NCBI RefSeq assembly: GCF_003987435.1
Contig: NZ_PIQG01000001.1
Span: 682,001-746,000, forward strand
Direction of reading: 5' to 3'
Length of the DNA stretch: 64,000 nucleotides
Source of the DNA: Pseudidiomarina taiwanensis
Lineage (GTDB): Bacteria > Pseudomonadota > Gammaproteobacteria > Enterobacterales > Alteromonadaceae
Shown: piece by piece, positions 44,776-55,573 of the stretch
How positions within the stretch are numbered: position 1 is the first letter of the stretch
Layout of the letters: each line of letters begins with the position of its first letter
The notes under the pieces: generated by a model
The model's input: only the letters and a program-made list of their open reading frames with translations
What the model was told of the DNA's origin: nothing
Databases searched by the model: none
Program-made: the position numbers and the translations under genes

Positions 44776-46074
44776 ATGAATATTTATCAGTGGTCACAGC
44801 TAAATCAAGCACAGCAGCAAGGCATACTAGAGCGACCTGTGCAGGGTCAGTCGGCGCAATTGGAACGACAAGTTGCAGCCATCATCGAGCAAGTCCGCAG
44901 CCAAGGTGATGCCGCAGTGCTTGAGTTAACAGCCAAGTATGATGGGGTTGAGCTCGACTCGCTGCGTTACCCCTCTGCTGCCATAAAAGCCCGTGCGGCA
45001 CAACTTGACGGCGCAACCAAAGCCGCCATCGATACCGCCTATGCGACCATCAAAACCTTTCACCAGGCGCAACAACCGCAACCGATTAGTATCGAAACTG
45101 CGCCAGGTGTTGTGTGCCAACAAAAGTTTCACCCACTGGATGCGGTTGGGCTCTATATCCCCGGCGGAACAGCCGTTCTGCCGTCAACGGCACTGATGCT
45201 TGGCGTGCCGGCACAACTCGCCGGTTGCCAGCGTAAAGTCCTGGTCAGTCCGCCTGATGCCGAGGGTCAATTAGCGCCAGCAATATGCTATGTCGCCAGC
45301 CTCTGTGAGATAGATGAAGTTTATTTGTGTGGCGGTGCGCAAGCGATTGCTGCGCTCGCTTACGGTACCGACTCGATTGCGCCAGTGCTTAAAATATTCG
45401 GGCCGGGTAATAGCTATGTCACCGCCGCAAAGCAATTCGTAGCGCAAGATCCGGCTGGATGTGCCATCGATATGCCAGCAGGACCTTCTGAACTATTGGT
45501 AATTGCAGATGAGAGCGCGCGTCCGGCCTACGTGGCAGCGGATTTGTTATCCCAAGCCGAACACGGCAGCGACTCGCAGGTTATTCTCGTCTCACCAAGT
45601 GCCACGCTGGTTGAGCAAGTCGCACAACAGGTCGAACAACAACTGGCTGAACTTCCGCGTCGGGGCATCGCCGCACAAGCATTGCAAGCGAGTGCACTCA
45701 TTGTCACCGATGATCTCGCCCAAGCTTTAGCGATTAGCCAGAGCTATGCACCAGAGCACCTCTCGGTGCAACTTGATGATGCTGAACAAGTGCTACCCCA
45801 GTTAACCACGGCGGGTTCAATTTTTGTCGGTCACTACACCCCTGAATCAGGTGGTGACTATGCCACGGGGACCAACCATGTACTCCCAACTTATGGCTTT
45901 GCGCGTAATCACAACAGCCTCGGCTTGCTCGATTTCTATCGCCGCTACACCGTACAAAAAGCCAGTCGCGAAGGTCTTGAGGGGCTCGCTGCGGCCATTA
46001 TCAACTTAGCCGAGACCGAATCATTGCGCGCTCACGCTCGAGCGGTTTCGATTCGTCTAGAGGATTCGCTATGA
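44776..46074 (+). CDS. hisD: Histidinol dehydrogenase
   Basis: A 432-residue zinc enzyme that oxidises histidinol to histidine in two NAD-dependent steps. Conserved blocks include Gly-Leu-Tyr-Ile-Pro-Gly-Gly-Thr-Ala near residue 127, Gly-Pro-Gly-Asn-Ser-Tyr-Val near 215, Asp-Met-Pro-Ala-Gly-Pro-Ser-Glu near 236, Gln-Ala-Glu-His-Gly near 264 (zinc ligands Gln and His) and Tyr-Ala-Pro-Glu-His near 328. It follows hisG by 14 bases and overlaps hisC by 4. Confidence 0.96.
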   Translation: MNIYQWSQLNQAQQQGILERPVQGQSAQLERQVAAIIEQVRSQGDAAVLELTAKYDGVELDSLRYPSAAIKARAAQLDGATKAAIDTAYATIKTFHQAQQPQPISIETAPGVVCQQKFHPLDAVGLYIPGGTAVLPSTALMLGVPAQLAGCQRKVLVSPPDAEGQLAPAICYVASLCEIDEVYLCGGAQAIAALAYGTDSIAPVLKIFGPGNSYVTAAKQFVAQDPAGCAIDMPAGPSELLVIADESARPAYVAADLLSQAEHGSDSQVILVSPSATLVEQVAQQVEQQLAELPRRGIAAQALQASALIVTDDLAQALAISQSYAPEHLSVQLDDAEQVLPQLTTAGSIFVGHYTPESGGDYATGTNHVLPTYGFARNHNSLGLLDFYRRYTVQKASREGLEGLAAAIINLAETESLRAHARAVSIRLEDSL

Positions 46075-47147
46075 GTGACGTAACCAATGAATTAGTGCAA
46101 CGCCTACAACGGCGTCACCTGGCACAGTTGACCCCCTATGCGTCAGCGCGGCGGAGCATGACGGGCGGTAGTATTTGGCTAAATGCTAATGAAGCGCCGT
46201 ACACCCCAAGTGCTTCGAGCGAAAACCTTAACCGCTACCCGGATTTTCAGAATCCAGCCTTACTGCAAGGCTATGCCGATTATGCTGACGTTGAGGCAAA
46301 TCAAGTTATTGCGTGTCGGGGTAGCGACGAAGCCATTGATTTGTTGATTCGAAGTTTTTGCGAGCCCGGCCAAGATGGTATCCTGATTTGTCCACCGACC
46401 TATGGCATGTATGCCATTTCGGCACAAACTCATGGCGCCGAAGTCGTGCAAATTCCACTGGTCGATACCGATGCCGGCGCCCTGCAACTCGACGAGGCTG
46501 CCATTATTGCTGCGCTGCCAGGGACAAAATTAATCTTCCTTTGCAATCCATCTAATCCACTGGGTAACGAATTAGAGCGAGCCGCTATCGAGAGGATTCT
46601 AGCGGCCACTCGTGAGCAATGTTTGGTGGTTGTAGACGAAGCCTATATTGAATATATCGGCGCTGCGAGTGTCATCGATTTACTCGCAAACAATCCGCAC
46701 TTGGTTATTTTACGTACCTTATCGAAAGCTTTTGGCTTAGCCGCATTGCGTTGCGGTTTTGCCCTCGCAAACCCTGCCGTGATCGAGGTCTTGCGTAAAG
46801 TGATCGCGCCTTATCCACTGCCGCAACCGGTGGTCGATAAAGCGGTTCGGGCGCTCACGGAGCCGGCCCTTGCTGATATGAAAATACTGGTGCAACAAAG
46901 CTTAGTCTTACGCGAGCAACTTATCGACTGGCTTGCTCGCTGCGACTGGGTTAACTATGTATACCCAAGTGTCACCAACTTCGTGTTGGTGCAAGTTGAC
47001 GATGCCGAGCAGCGTGTTCGCCAGTTCCAACAGGCTGGAATTCTGGTGCGCAATCAGTCAAGCCAACTCGGCTTAAATCAAGTGATTCGAATTAGTATTG
47101 GCAGTGCAACTGAACTGGCCGCAGTTAAAGAGGTGCTTGAAGCATGA
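46071..47147 (+). CDS. hisC: Histidinol-phosphate aminotransferase
   Basis: A 358-residue fold-type I PLP aminotransferase. It has Asn-Ala-Asn-Glu-Ala-Pro near residue 38, Cys-Asn-Pro-Ser-Asn-Pro-Leu-Gly near 160, Val-Asp-Glu-Ala-Tyr-Ile-Glu near 190 and the PLP lysine in [10 protein letters not shown] near 220. It transfers the amino group to imidazole acetol phosphate. Overlaps of 4 bases on both sides. Confidence 0.96.
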   Translation: MSDVTNELVQRLQRRHLAQLTPYASARRSMTGGSIWLNANEAPYTPSASSENLNRYPDFQNPALLQGYADYADVEANQVIACRGSDEAIDLLIRSFCEPGQDGILICPPTYGMYAISAQTHGAEVVQIPLVDTDAGALQLDEAAIIAALPGTKLIFLCNPSNPLGNELERAAIERILAATREQCLVVVDEAYIEYIGAASVIDLLANNPHLVILRTLSKAFGLAALRCGFALANPAVIEVLRKVIAPYPLPQPVVDKAVRALTEPALADMKILVQQSLVLREQLIDWLARCDWVNYVYPSVTNFVLVQVDDAEQRVRQFQQAGILVRNQSSQLGLNQVIRISIGSATELAAVKEVLEA

Positions 47148-48220
47148 ACGGACAACGCATTTTATTCATTGATCGCGACGGCACCTTAGTCGAAGAGCCT
47201 CCCATCGATAAACAGTTGGATCGGCTCGATAAGTTCAAACTTGAACCGAACGTGATTCCGGTCTTGCGCGATCTCAGCGCTGCCGGCTATCGACTCGTGC
47301 TGGTCTCCAATCAAGATGGTTTAGGGACTGCGAGCTTTCCTCAAGCAGACTTTGATGCACCACAGCAACTGATGCTCGAGATCTTCGCTTCACAAGGCAT
47401 TCAGTTTGATGACATTCTTATTTGTCCGCACTTTGCTGAGGATAACTGCAGTTGCCGCAAGCCAAAATTAGGTCTCGTCAAAGACTATTTGCAACAAGGC
47501 AAGATTGATTTTACTGACTCGTATGTCATTGGCGATCGGGAAACAGATGTCGAGTTAGCGCGGAATATGGCGCTCCCAAGTTTTCGCTATGACCGGCAAG
47601 ACTGCAATTGGGATATGATTCGACACCAACTACTGGACCGTCCGCGCACTGCGACAGTGCAGCGCACGACCAGTGAGACCGATATTCGCATTGTGCTTGA
47701 TCTCGACCAAACAGCGAAACCACAAATTAGTACCGGTATTGGATTTTTTGATCATATGCTTGAGCAGATTGCCACCCACGCTGGTTTTAGCCTAACGGTT
47801 GCCGTGCATGGCGATCTTCATATTGACGAGCACCACACCGTTGAGGACACCGCTTTAGCCCTTGGGCAAGCATTACGCTCGGCGCTCGGCGAGAAACGTG
47901 GCATCGGTCGGTTTGGCTTCGCCTTACCTATGGATGAGTGTCGGGCTGAGTGTTTATTGGACCTCAGTGGTCGCCCCTATCTGCAATTTAGTGCCGACTT
48001 CAGCGCCACCACAGTGGGACAAATGTCGACCCAAATGGTTGAGCACTTTTTCCGCTCACTCAGTGATGCCATGGCTGTTTCGTTGCACCTGTCGACTACT
48101 GAGGGCAATGCTCACCACCAAGTTGAGAGCTTGTTCAAAGTATTTGGGCGCGCCTTACGCCAAGCTATTAGCCGCACTGGCGAGACCAGTTCACCTTCGA
48201 GTAAGGGGATGTTGGCATGA
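47144..48220 (+). CDS. hisB: Bifunctional histidinol-phosphatase / imidazoleglycerol-phosphate dehydratase
   Basis: A 358-residue fused enzyme. The N-terminal HAD phosphatase (about 1-165) has Phe-Ile-Asp-Arg-Asp-Gly-Thr-Leu near residue 7 with both catalytic Asp residues and a zinc cluster Cys-Pro-His-x-x-x-x-Asn-Cys-x-Cys-Arg-Lys-Pro near 95. The C-terminal dehydratase (about 170-358) has Gly-Ile-Gly-Phe-Phe-Asp-His-Met-Leu and His-His-Thr-Val-Glu-Asp metal-binding repeats. The fusion is the gammaproteobacterial type. Overlaps hisC and hisH by 4 bases. Confidence 0.96.
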   Translation: MNGQRILFIDRDGTLVEEPPIDKQLDRLDKFKLEPNVIPVLRDLSAAGYRLVLVSNQDGLGTASFPQADFDAPQQLMLEIFASQGIQFDDILICPHFAEDNCSCRKPKLGLVKDYLQQGKIDFTDSYVIGDRETDVELARNMALPSFRYDRQDCNWDMIRHQLLDRPRTATVQRTTSETDIRIVLDLDQTAKPQISTGIGFFDHMLEQIATHAGFSLTVAVHGDLHIDEHHTVEDTALALGQALRSALGEKRGIGRFGFALPMDECRAECLLDLSGRPYLQFSADFSATTVGQMSTQMVEHFFRSLSDAMAVSLHLSTTEGNAHHQVESLFKVFGRALRQAISRTGETSSPSSKGMLA

Positions 48221-48810
48221 CCCAGTTGGTAATTGTTGATACGGCTTGCGCAAACTTAAGTTCAGTGCGCTTCGCCTGTGAGCGGTTAGGGGTTGAGCCG
48301 GTATTGAGCAACGACCCGGCGGTGATTAAAGCGGCAAGCCACGTTATTTTGCCAGGGGTTGGTACCGCCAAAGCAGCAATGCGTAATTTACATCAACTCG
48401 GTCTGGTCGAAACCTTGCAACAACTCACCCAACCCGTATTGGGGATTTGCCTTGGGATGCAATTGCTCGGGCGCTGGTCAGCCGAAGGTGAGGTCGAATG
48501 CTTAGGGGTTATTGATATGCAAACAGAGCGCCTTCAGGTGACTGACCTGCCGCTACCGCATATGGGCTGGAACACGCTCAATATTAGCCCTGAACACCCC
48601 TTGTTGCGCGACATTCCCGACTCAAGTTGGGTGTATTTTGTGCACAGCTACGCAGTTCCCGTTGGAACTTACACGATTGCTAGTTGCCAATATCAACAAC
48701 CGTTTTCGGCCATTGTTCAGCACCAGAACTTTTACGGTGCGCAGTTTCATCCTGAGCGTTCTAGCCAAATTGGGGCGCAGCTTATTCAAAACTTTTTGGA
48801 GTTATCCTGA
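48217..48810 (+). CDS. hisH: Imidazole glycerol phosphate synthase, glutaminase subunit
   Basis: A 197-residue class I amidotransferase that feeds ammonia to HisF. Nucleophile Cys78 is in Leu-Gly-Ile-Cys-Leu-Gly-Met-Gln, the oxyanion-strand Leu-Pro-Gly-Val-Gly is near 45-49, and the His-Glu pair is in Phe-His-Pro-Glu-Arg-Ser near the C-terminus. Its stop overlaps the hisA start by one base (TGATG). Confidence 0.96.
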   Translation: MTQLVIVDTACANLSSVRFACERLGVEPVLSNDPAVIKAASHVILPGVGTAKAAMRNLHQLGLVETLQQLTQPVLGICLGMQLLGRWSAEGEVECLGVIDMQTERLQVTDLPLPHMGWNTLNISPEHPLLRDIPDSSWVYFVHSYAVPVGTYTIASCQYQQPFSAIVQHQNFYGAQFHPERSSQIGAQLIQNFLELS

Positions 48811-49547
48811 TGTTAATTCCAGCGTTAGATCTTATTTCAGGGCAAGTGGTTCGGCTTCAGCAAGGTGACTTTGCCCGCCAAACAACATTTGCTAATGACC
48901 CGTTGCCATTGGTCAAAAGTTATCAAGACAGCGGTGCCCAATGGTTGCATTTGGTCGATCTTGATGGGGCTAAGGACCCCGCCCAGCGCCAGCTTAAGTT
49001 GATTGAAAAAATCACCGCCAGCACTTCGATGGCAGTTCAAGTGGGCGGCGGCATCCGCAGCAAGGCAGATCTTGAGCAGCTATTTGCGCATGGCGTCAAA
49101 CGTGTGGTGATCGGTTCACTCGCCGTCAAACAGCCACAACTGGTGCAAGCTTGGCTGCATGAATTTGGTCCTGATGCGATTGTCCTCGCACTCGATGTTA
49201 ACATTGCCGACGATGGCCAAGCTTACCTCGCTACCCACGGTTGGCGCGAAACCTCAGAGCAAACCCTTAATGCAACATTGGCCGAATTTAGCCAAGATGG
49301 GCTGCGTCATGTTCTGTGTACCGATATCGCTCGAGACGGTATGCTATCGGGCCCTAATGTCGATTTATATCGCCAACTTAAACAACAGTTTCCGCAGATC
49401 AAATTACAAGCATCGGGTGGCGTTTCTTCACTCGCTGACTTAACCGCTTTACAAGCCGTTAACTGCGATGCGGCAATCCTTGGCAAAGCGCTACTCACCG
49501 GGCAATTCACCCTAACGGAGGCACTGGCATGCTGGCCAAACGCATAA
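48810..49547 (+). CDS. hisA: Phosphoribosylformimino-AICAR ribotide isomerase
   Basis: A 245-residue TIM barrel that isomerises ProFAR to PRFAR. The general base Asp7 is in Ile-Pro-Ala-Leu-Asp-Leu, with Val-Gly-Gly-Gly-Ile-Arg near 79 and Thr-Asp-Ile-Ala-Arg-Asp-Gly near 170 (second catalytic Asp region) and Ala-Ser-Gly-Gly-Val near 200. It overlaps the start of hisF by 19 bases. Confidence 0.96.
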   Translation: MLIPALDLISGQVVRLQQGDFARQTTFANDPLPLVKSYQDSGAQWLHLVDLDGAKDPAQRQLKLIEKITASTSMAVQVGGGIRSKADLEQLFAHGVKRVVIGSLAVKQPQLVQAWLHEFGPDAIVLALDVNIADDGQAYLATHGWRETSEQTLNATLAEFSQDGLRHVLCTDIARDGMLSGPNVDLYRQLKQQFPQIKLQASGGVSSLADLTALQAVNCDAAILGKALLTGQFTLTEALACWPNA

Positions 49548-50302
49548 TTCCTTGTTTGGATGTTCGCAATGGGGAAGTCGTTAAAGGTGTTCAATTTCGC
49601 AATCACGAAGTGATCGGTGCCATCGAACCCCTCGCAGAACGCTATGCTTTAGAAGGTGCGGATGAACTCGTCTTTTACGACATTACTGCTTCGGCAGATG
49701 CGCGCGTGGTGGATAAATCTTGGGTGGAGCGCGTCGCGCGCTTAATCGATATTCCGTTTACCGTTGCCGGCGGTATCAGTAGTTTGCAACAGGCCCAAGA
49801 AATCTTAGCTCTCGGCGCTGACAAAATCAGTGTCAACTCACCGGCTCTGCGAAATCCCGACCTCATCAACCAACTCGTTGACGAGTTCGGTCAGCAGTGC
49901 ATCGTTATCGGCATTGATAGCTTCTACAACGCCGAAACTGGGCAATATGAAGTGTATCAATTCACTGGGGATGAAAGTCGCACCCAAAAAACTCAATGGC
50001 AAACCGCAGATTGGTTGGCTGAAGTAGTCGCACGAGGTGCTGGCGAAGTGGTGCTAAACTGTATGAACCAAGACGGCGTGCGCAAAGGCTACGATATTGA
50101 GCAGTTGGCAAGCCTGCGCCAAGCCTGCCCTATTCCATTGATTGCATCAGGTGGCGCCGGTGCGATTGAACACTTTGTCGAGGTATTTGACCGAGCTGAT
50201 GTAGATGGTGCGCTGGCAGCCTCCGTCTTCCATAAGCAAATCATCGCCATTGCCGAGCTCAAGCAACAACTTGCTCAAGCTGGAATTCCAGTTCGTCAGT
50301 AA
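49529..50302 (+). CDS. hisF: Imidazole glycerol phosphate synthase, cyclase subunit
   Basis: A 257-residue TIM barrel that forms imidazole glycerol phosphate and AICAR with ammonia from HisH. Asp11 in Ile-Ile-Pro-Cys-Leu-Asp-Val and the Asp in Val-Ile-Gly-Ile-Asp-Ser near residue 130 are the catalytic pair. Val-Ala-Gly-Gly-Ile near 80 and Ala-Ser-Gly-Gly-Ala-Gly near 208 bind phosphate. It begins inside hisA; hisIE follows after 11 bases. Confidence 0.96.
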   Translation: MLAKRIIPCLDVRNGEVVKGVQFRNHEVIGAIEPLAERYALEGADELVFYDITASADARVVDKSWVERVARLIDIPFTVAGGISSLQQAQEILALGADKISVNSPALRNPDLINQLVDEFGQQCIVIGIDSFYNAETGQYEVYQFTGDESRTQKTQWQTADWLAEVVARGAGEVVLNCMNQDGVRKGYDIEQLASLRQACPIPLIASGGAGAIEHFVEVFDRADVDGALAASVFHKQIIAIAELKQQLAQAGIPVRQ

Positions 50303-50313
50303 CAAGGAACACT

Positions 50314-50949
50314 ATGCGAATTACGTCTAACACTACCGAAATCGACTTTGCCAAAGCTAACGGTCTCGTCCCGGCGATTGTCCAACATGCGCGCAGCGGC
50401 GAAGTACTGATGCAAGGCTATATGAACCAGGATGCCCTTACTACGACCCTCACTGAAGGTCGTGTGACCTTTTTCAGTCGGAGCAAACAGCGACTCTGGC
50501 AAAAAGGTGAAAGCTCTGGCAATACTCTCTCGGTTGAGAGTGTTCATACCGATTGTGACCGCGACAGCATTTTGATTTTGGCACTCCCCGCAGGCCCCAC
50601 CTGCCACTTAGGCAGTTCATCCTGCTTTAGTGCTGACGATCTCAGCCATTTACCCGAACTAGAGCGGCTCCAGCAGCGCATTCAAGCGCGCGCAAGTAGC
50701 CAAGAGAGCGGCAGTTATACCGCAAAGTTGTTGGCTCGCGGGAGCAAGCGCTGTGCTCAAAAAGTGGGTGAAGAAGGGGTTGAAGTGGCACTCGCAGCAG
50801 CTACCGAGAACGATCCCGAGTTACTGAATGAGAGTGCCGATTTACTCTACCATCTGCTGGTGACCTTAGAGTCTCGAGGTCAAAGCCTTAATCAAGTGCT
50901 GCAGGTGTTAGCTGAGCGGCGAACTGCTGCGTCACCCGCCGCCGAATAA
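50314..50949 (+). CDS. hisI: Bifunctional phosphoribosyl-AMP cyclohydrolase / phosphoribosyl-ATP pyrophosphatase
   Basis: A 211-residue HisIE fusion. The N-terminal cyclohydrolase (about 1-115) has Gly-Tyr-Met-Asn near residue 36, Phe-Phe-Ser-Arg-Ser and Leu-Trp-x-Lys-Gly-Glu-Ser-Ser-Gly near 68, and zinc-type Asp-Cys-Asp-Arg-Asp and Cys-His-Leu segments. The C-terminal pyrophosphatase (about 120-211) has Lys-Val-Gly-Glu-Glu-Gly-Val-Glu and Asn-Glu-Ser-Ala-Asp-Leu. It is the last his gene. Its 3' end overlaps the convergent MATE gene by 62 bases. Confidence 0.95.
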   Translation: MRITSNTTEIDFAKANGLVPAIVQHARSGEVLMQGYMNQDALTTTLTEGRVTFFSRSKQRLWQKGESSGNTLSVESVHTDCDRDSILILALPAGPTCHLGSSSCFSADDLSHLPELERLQQRIQARASSQESGSYTAKLLARGSKRCAQKVGEEGVEVALAAATENDPELLNESADLLYHLLVTLESRGQSLNQVLQVLAERRTAASPAAE

Positions 50950-52294
50950 TTTTCAAGCGCCAAGTCAATAAAACGGCGGCGACACTCAAGCCAACAATAA
51001 ACCCTATCCACATGCCGGCCGCACCGAGCGCCGGCATTAAGATGTCGGTTCGCGACAGCAAAATGCCCACCACTAAACCACAGGGCCAATAGGATAAGAA
51101 AGTGATCACCATCACTGCGCGGGTATCTTTGTAGCCGCGCAAGGTTCCAATGGCGATCGCTTGAAAGGTATCTGAAATCATAAAAATGACGGCTAAGCCC
51201 ATCAGACTTGCGGCTAACTCAATGACCTCACGGTTATCTGTATATAAGGAGGCAAGCCAGGTCGCGCCAAACCACATACCGAGGCCATTGACGATGGCAA
51301 AGGCAACCCCGTAATAGTTGGCCAACCGATAACTCAGTTGTGCCCCATCGGGACGACCTGCGCCGAGCGCAAAGCCTACCCGAAGGGTTACCGCCATCGA
51401 GAGGCTTAAAGGAACCATATAAATCAATGAGGAAATATTCAGTGCAATTTGATGGCTTGCCACAATGGCTGCTCCAAGCGGAGCTATCACCAAGGCTGCC
51501 GCAGCAAATAAGCTCACCTCAAAAAACATTGAGACGGCGATTGGAAAGCCAATCCGAACCACGTAAAAGACATCATCCCAAACCGGCTTGTACCACTTAC
51601 TAAACAAGCCAATCTCTTTGAAGCGACGGGTCAACAGCACATAGCCAAGCAAACCCAGCGCCATGACCCAGAGGACCAGTGCCGTGGCAATACCGCACCC
51701 TGCTCCACCGAAAGCGGGGATCGGACCGTAACCGTAGATAAAAATCGCATTCAGTGGAATATTGACCAGTAACCCAATAATCCCAATCACCAATGATGGC
51801 ATGGTAAAACTTAAGCCCTCGCAAAAATTGCGCAGCACTAAGTAAAGAATGACCGCTGGGATACCGTAGGTAATAAAATCGAGATAAGCTAGCGTAATCG
51901 CTCGAAAATCATCCGCAACATCCATTTGCGTTAAAATCACGGGCGCAGCCTGAATCACTGCAAAACACAGCAACCCGCCTAACAGTGCGGCATAGAATCC
52001 TTGCTGCGTCATATTCGCAACTTGCGCGAGTTTATTGGCTCCATGAAAGTGCGAAATAATCGGCGCCAGAGCCAACGCTAGCCCCATAATAAGTAAAGTA
52101 GAAGGAATCCAGATACTGCCACCCACGGAAACTGCCGCAAGATCCGTTGCGCTCACTTGCCCAGCCATAATGGTATCCACCACGCTCATTAGCACTTGGG
52201 TGAGTTGCGCGATCAAAATGGGGCCCGTTAAGCGAGCTAAAATTTTACTCTCCCGCCACCAAGCTGACGCCGGTGCGACTGCGGCTGTTGACAT
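50888..52294 (-). CDS. MATE family efflux transporter (NorM-like)
   Basis: A 468-residue polytopic protein with about 12 membrane segments, NorM subgroup: Thr-Gly-Pro-Ile-Leu-Ile-Ala-Gln near residue 23, Val-Asp-Thr-Ile-Met-Ala-Gly near 38, and Ala-Leu-Ala-Pro-Ile-Ile-Ser. It differs clearly from the other MATE protein at 19659-21011, so it is not a recent duplicate. It probably exports cationic drugs with Na+. It converges on hisI with a 62-base coding overlap; csdA ends 19 bases upstream of its start. Confidence 0.9.
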   Translation of the reverse strand: MSTAAVAPASAWWRESKILARLTGPILIAQLTQVLMSVVDTIMAGQVSATDLAAVSVGGSIWIPSTLLIMGLALALAPIISHFHGANKLAQVANMTQQGFYAALLGGLLCFAVIQAAPVILTQMDVADDFRAITLAYLDFITYGIPAVILYLVLRNFCEGLSFTMPSLVIGIIGLLVNIPLNAIFIYGYGPIPAFGGAGCGIATALVLWVMALGLLGYVLLTRRFKEIGLFSKWYKPVWDDVFYVVRIGFPIAVSMFFEVSLFAAAALVIAPLGAAIVASHQIALNISSLIYMVPLSLSMAVTLRVGFALGAGRPDGAQLSYRLANYYGVAFAIVNGLGMWFGATWLASLYTDNREVIELAASLMGLAVIFMISDTFQAIAIGTLRGYKDTRAVMVITFLSYWPCGLVVGILLSRTDILMPALGAAGMWIGFIVGLSVAAVLLTWRLKIIRRRVTQQFAAQLTPAALD

Positions 52295-52313
52295 TAAACT
52301 ATCCTAAATTGCG

Positions 52314-53507
52314 TTATGCGAATAATTGCGTGGCTTGATCAAGGCAAGCGATAAAAGCCTCGATTTGTGCGCGGGTATTATACGCTCCTAGCGAAACTCT
52401 GACTACCGCTGGGACCGCAAGAGAAGTTAATAAGGGTTGCGCGCAATGATGACCTGCACGAACGTAGAAACCATGTTGGTCTAACCATGCGGCAAGGTCT
52501 GCCGAGTGAATATGACGATGATAAAAACTTAGAGTGGGAGTATGCAGCTGGCCACTGGGCAAGACTGCAATATCAGTGCACTGAGCGAGCGCTGTCGCCA
52601 ATTCATGGCGCAACTGCTGTAATTCAGACTCTAACTGGGGTTGCTGTGATAACCAGTCGCAGGCCTCGGCAAAGGCAACAACAGCTGCTGTATTCGGTGT
52701 CCCTGCCTCGAATTTCTCGATTGTTTCAAGATAGTCAGCATGCTCACAGGTCACTCGGGTTACAATCCCGCCACCGCGACGCCACGGCGGCAACTGCTGC
52801 CATAATCGTGGCTTAACCGCGAGCGCCGCAGCACCGGCAACCCCATACATCTTATGGGCACTCCAAACCACGGCGTCAGCCACTTGGCAGAGCGGCGCGA
52901 GCGGCTTATGAGCGGCATATTGAGCGGCATCAATGATACTCACGGCACCTTGCTGATGAGCCGCGTGCAACAACTCATGCAGATTAAAAATAGTGCCACT
53001 GACATTACTCGCGGCGGTAACACTGACCACCTTAGTGCGTGGTCCAAGCAAATCTTCCCAAGCACCAAGCTCACCGGTGTCGGGTACGATCGGAATAAAT
53101 CGTAGCTTTAATTGATAGTGCTGAGCTAGAGCCTGCCATGGTAATAAGTTCGCATGATGCTCAGCCATGCTCAGGAGAATTTCATCTCCGGCTTGCCAGT
53201 CGATGGGTAAGCTCCAGGCAAGATCGTTCAAGACCTGAGTAGTGGAGACCTGTAATGATAGGTTCTCCGCATCCACTCCAGCAAACTGAGCAAGGCGGCG
53301 CCGAGCGCACTCGAGCAGACTGGTTGCTTGCCGGCCAAGGCGGTGATTACTGCGATGCACATTCGCATGTTGACTCTGGTAATAATGATTCAGACGCACC
53401 AATACCGACTCTGGCACCTGGCAACTTGCGGCACTATCAAGATAGGTCGCAGTTGGGTGTGCGCGACACCATGGGAATTGCCCGGCGCGGTCAGTTAACT
53501 GACTCAT
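52314..53507 (-). CDS. csdA: Class V (SufS/CsdA-type) cysteine desulfurase
   Basis: A 397-residue PLP enzyme of the group II NifS family that releases sulfur from cysteine or sulfinate from cysteine sulfinate. It has Tyr-Leu-Asp-Ser-Ala-Ala-Ser near residue 22, His-His-Ala-Asn-Leu-Leu-Pro-Trp near 117, the PLP lysine in Ser-Ala-His-Lys-Met-Tyr-Gly near 217, and the sulfur-carrying Cys in Arg-Ala-Gly-His-His-Cys-Ala-Gln-Pro near 356. No suf cluster or csdE lies nearby, so CsdA is the better guess than SufS. It is first-base coupled to the downstream hydrolase only through a 4-base overlap. Confidence 0.88.
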   Translation of the reverse strand: MSQLTDRAGQFPWCRAHPTATYLDSAASCQVPESVLVRLNHYYQSQHANVHRSNHRLGRQATSLLECARRRLAQFAGVDAENLSLQVSTTQVLNDLAWSLPIDWQAGDEILLSMAEHHANLLPWQALAQHYQLKLRFIPIVPDTGELGAWEDLLGPRTKVVSVTAASNVSGTIFNLHELLHAAHQQGAVSIIDAAQYAAHKPLAPLCQVADAVVWSAHKMYGVAGAAALAVKPRLWQQLPPWRRGGGIVTRVTCEHADYLETIEKFEAGTPNTAAVVAFAEACDWLSQQPQLESELQQLRHELATALAQCTDIAVLPSGQLHTPTLSFYHRHIHSADLAAWLDQHGFYVRAGHHCAQPLLTSLAVPAVVRVSLGAYNTRAQIEAFIACLDQATQLFA

Positions 53508-54301
53508 GCAGCTGTACTCGTCAGAAAATTGAGAATCGCTTGATTCACCTGCGCGGCATGAGTGATCGGGCCCATATGCCCGGTTGGGAGAGTCTTAGCC
53601 GTCACCTCAGGGAGTGCACTCAAAAGCTTATCCGCAACGGCGTGCGCACTTTGACGGGTGTGCTCGCCCCTGAGTAACAAGCTTGGCACCTTGATATTAC
53701 GGTAGTCATCAAGACCATAGGGCTCGCCCATCAGTGCCGAGAAATCATAGTTGACCTTATCCCCCTGAGCGATCATGAGCCCCTGCATCTTACTCGGTAA
53801 AGCAGCAAAGAACCCGTGAAAATTCCAATAATCGACAAAGCCTGCGGTCGCTTCGGCTTGGCTTAACGACGCCATATTCTCCGCAACTTGGTCAATTTCT
53901 TGGCGAGCGGCTTCCGTTGCCTCTAACAGATGAAAAGCAACCGGTTCGAACATCACCAAACGGGCGACCGCAAAGGGTTGCTCAAGCGCTAATTTAAGCG
54001 CGAGAGCGCCACCATAAGAATGACCGATCAAGGTTACCGGCTGGCGCACTTGCGCCTTCTCTAGCGCCTCTAATATGCGTGGTATTTCAGCTTCAAAGCG
54101 GAATGACTCGGGTGTTCCAGTAACTGCGGGTGCCGCGCCATAGCCAAGTAGGTCAACACTCAGTACCGCATAAGACTTGGCCAGTTCAGCAACCAAAGCA
54201 CGCCATTGCCCCGCGCTACTTTGCGAACTGTGTAACAACAGCACGGGTGGCTTTGCGGCATCACCGGCAAAATACACTCCAGGTAATGACAGATCACGCA
54301 T
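53504..54301 (-). CDS. Alpha/beta-fold hydrolase upstream of csdA
   Basis: A 265-residue alpha/beta hydrolase. Leu-Leu-His-Ser-Ser-Gln-Ser-Ser-Ala-Gly-Gln-Trp is the oxyanion region (near residues 23-34), Asp-Leu-Leu-Gly-Tyr-Gly follows, the canonical nucleophile elbow Gly-His-Ser-Tyr-Gly-Gly is near 92-97, and Gly-His-Met-Gly-Pro near 245 supplies the catalytic His. Substrate unknown. ATG 54301 has GAGG upstream; the frame extends 7 codons further into the MAPEG gene but without support. It starts 8 bases after the MAPEG stop and overlaps csdA by 4 bases. Confidence 0.8.
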   Translation of the reverse strand: MRDLSLPGVYFAGDAAKPPVLLLHSSQSSAGQWRALVAELAKSYAVLSVDLLGYGAAPAVTGTPESFRFEAEIPRILEALEKAQVRQPVTLIGHSYGGALALKLALEQPFAVARLVMFEPVAFHLLEATEAARQEIDQVAENMASLSQAEATAGFVDYWNFHGFFAALPSKMQGLMIAQGDKVNYDFSALMGEPYGLDDYRNIKVPSLLLRGEHTRQSAHAVADKLLSALPEVTAKTLPTGHMGPITHAAQVNQAILNFLTSTAA

Positions 54302-54309
54302 GCTCAACC

Positions 54310-54732
54310 TCAGCCACCCCACATTCTGGCAACGGCAAAGCCTATCAAATAGCCGGCACTAAACAGCAGGACTACGAAGGTAAGCAGCATGCCGACAAAA
54401 CGTGGTACCGAGGTTCCTGCGCTTTGTTTTAAGCCAAGGGCATGGAGGATACGGCCGATAAAAAGCCCCGCCCCCAAGGCATGCAACAAGATAGGGTTGG
54501 CACCAACGAGTTCCATCATCAGTAACATCAGTAGCAGGAAAGGTACATATTCAGCAAAGTTACCGTGGATTCTGACCGCAATTGCGAGGGCTTTTGAGTC
54601 GCCGTGACCAATTCCAACGCGCTCACGCCGTCGCACCACAATCACTCCATATGCGAGCACGAGGTATAAAACTCCTAAGAGGCCAGCGTAAAATAAGCTT
54701 ATAACTGGCATATTGATGGTATCAAATGACAT
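54310..54732 (-). CDS. MAPEG family membrane protein
   Basis: A 140-residue protein with four hydrophobic segments of the MAPEG superfamily (microsomal glutathione S-transferase-like). The signature Arg-Ile-His-Gly-Asn-Phe-Ala-Glu-Tyr-Val-Pro near residues 53-63 and Ala-Leu-Gly-Ala-Gly-Leu-Phe-Ile-Gly-Arg-Ile-Leu-His-Ala near 85 are diagnostic. It may conjugate glutathione to hydrophobic compounds or reduce lipid peroxides; unproven. ATG 54732 follows GAGGAA; the longer open frame begins inside the adk terminator hairpin and is rejected. Confidence 0.88.
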   Translation of the reverse strand: MSFDTINMPVISLFYAGLLGVLYLVLAYGVIVVRRRERVGIGHGDSKALAIAVRIHGNFAEYVPFLLLMLLMMELVGANPILLHALGAGLFIGRILHALGLKQSAGTSVPRFVGMLLTFVVLLFSAGYLIGFAVARMWGG

Positions 54733-54747
54733 CTGTTGTTCCTCAAT

Positions 54748-54773
54748 AAAAAAGCCCACACGCGGTGGGCTTT
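54748..54773 (-). terminator. Terminator of adk
   Basis: On the minus strand AAAGCCCAC (54773-54765) pairs with GTGGGCTTT (54759-54751) around a 5-base loop and is followed by a run of Ts. It lies 21 bases after the adk stop and just before the MAPEG ribosome-binding site. Confidence 0.85.
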
Positions 54774-54793
54774 GTAAACACTTGCGTGGCGTT

Positions 54794-55555
<762 letters not shown>

Positions 55556-55573
55556 TCAGTGATGGCGGTCAAG

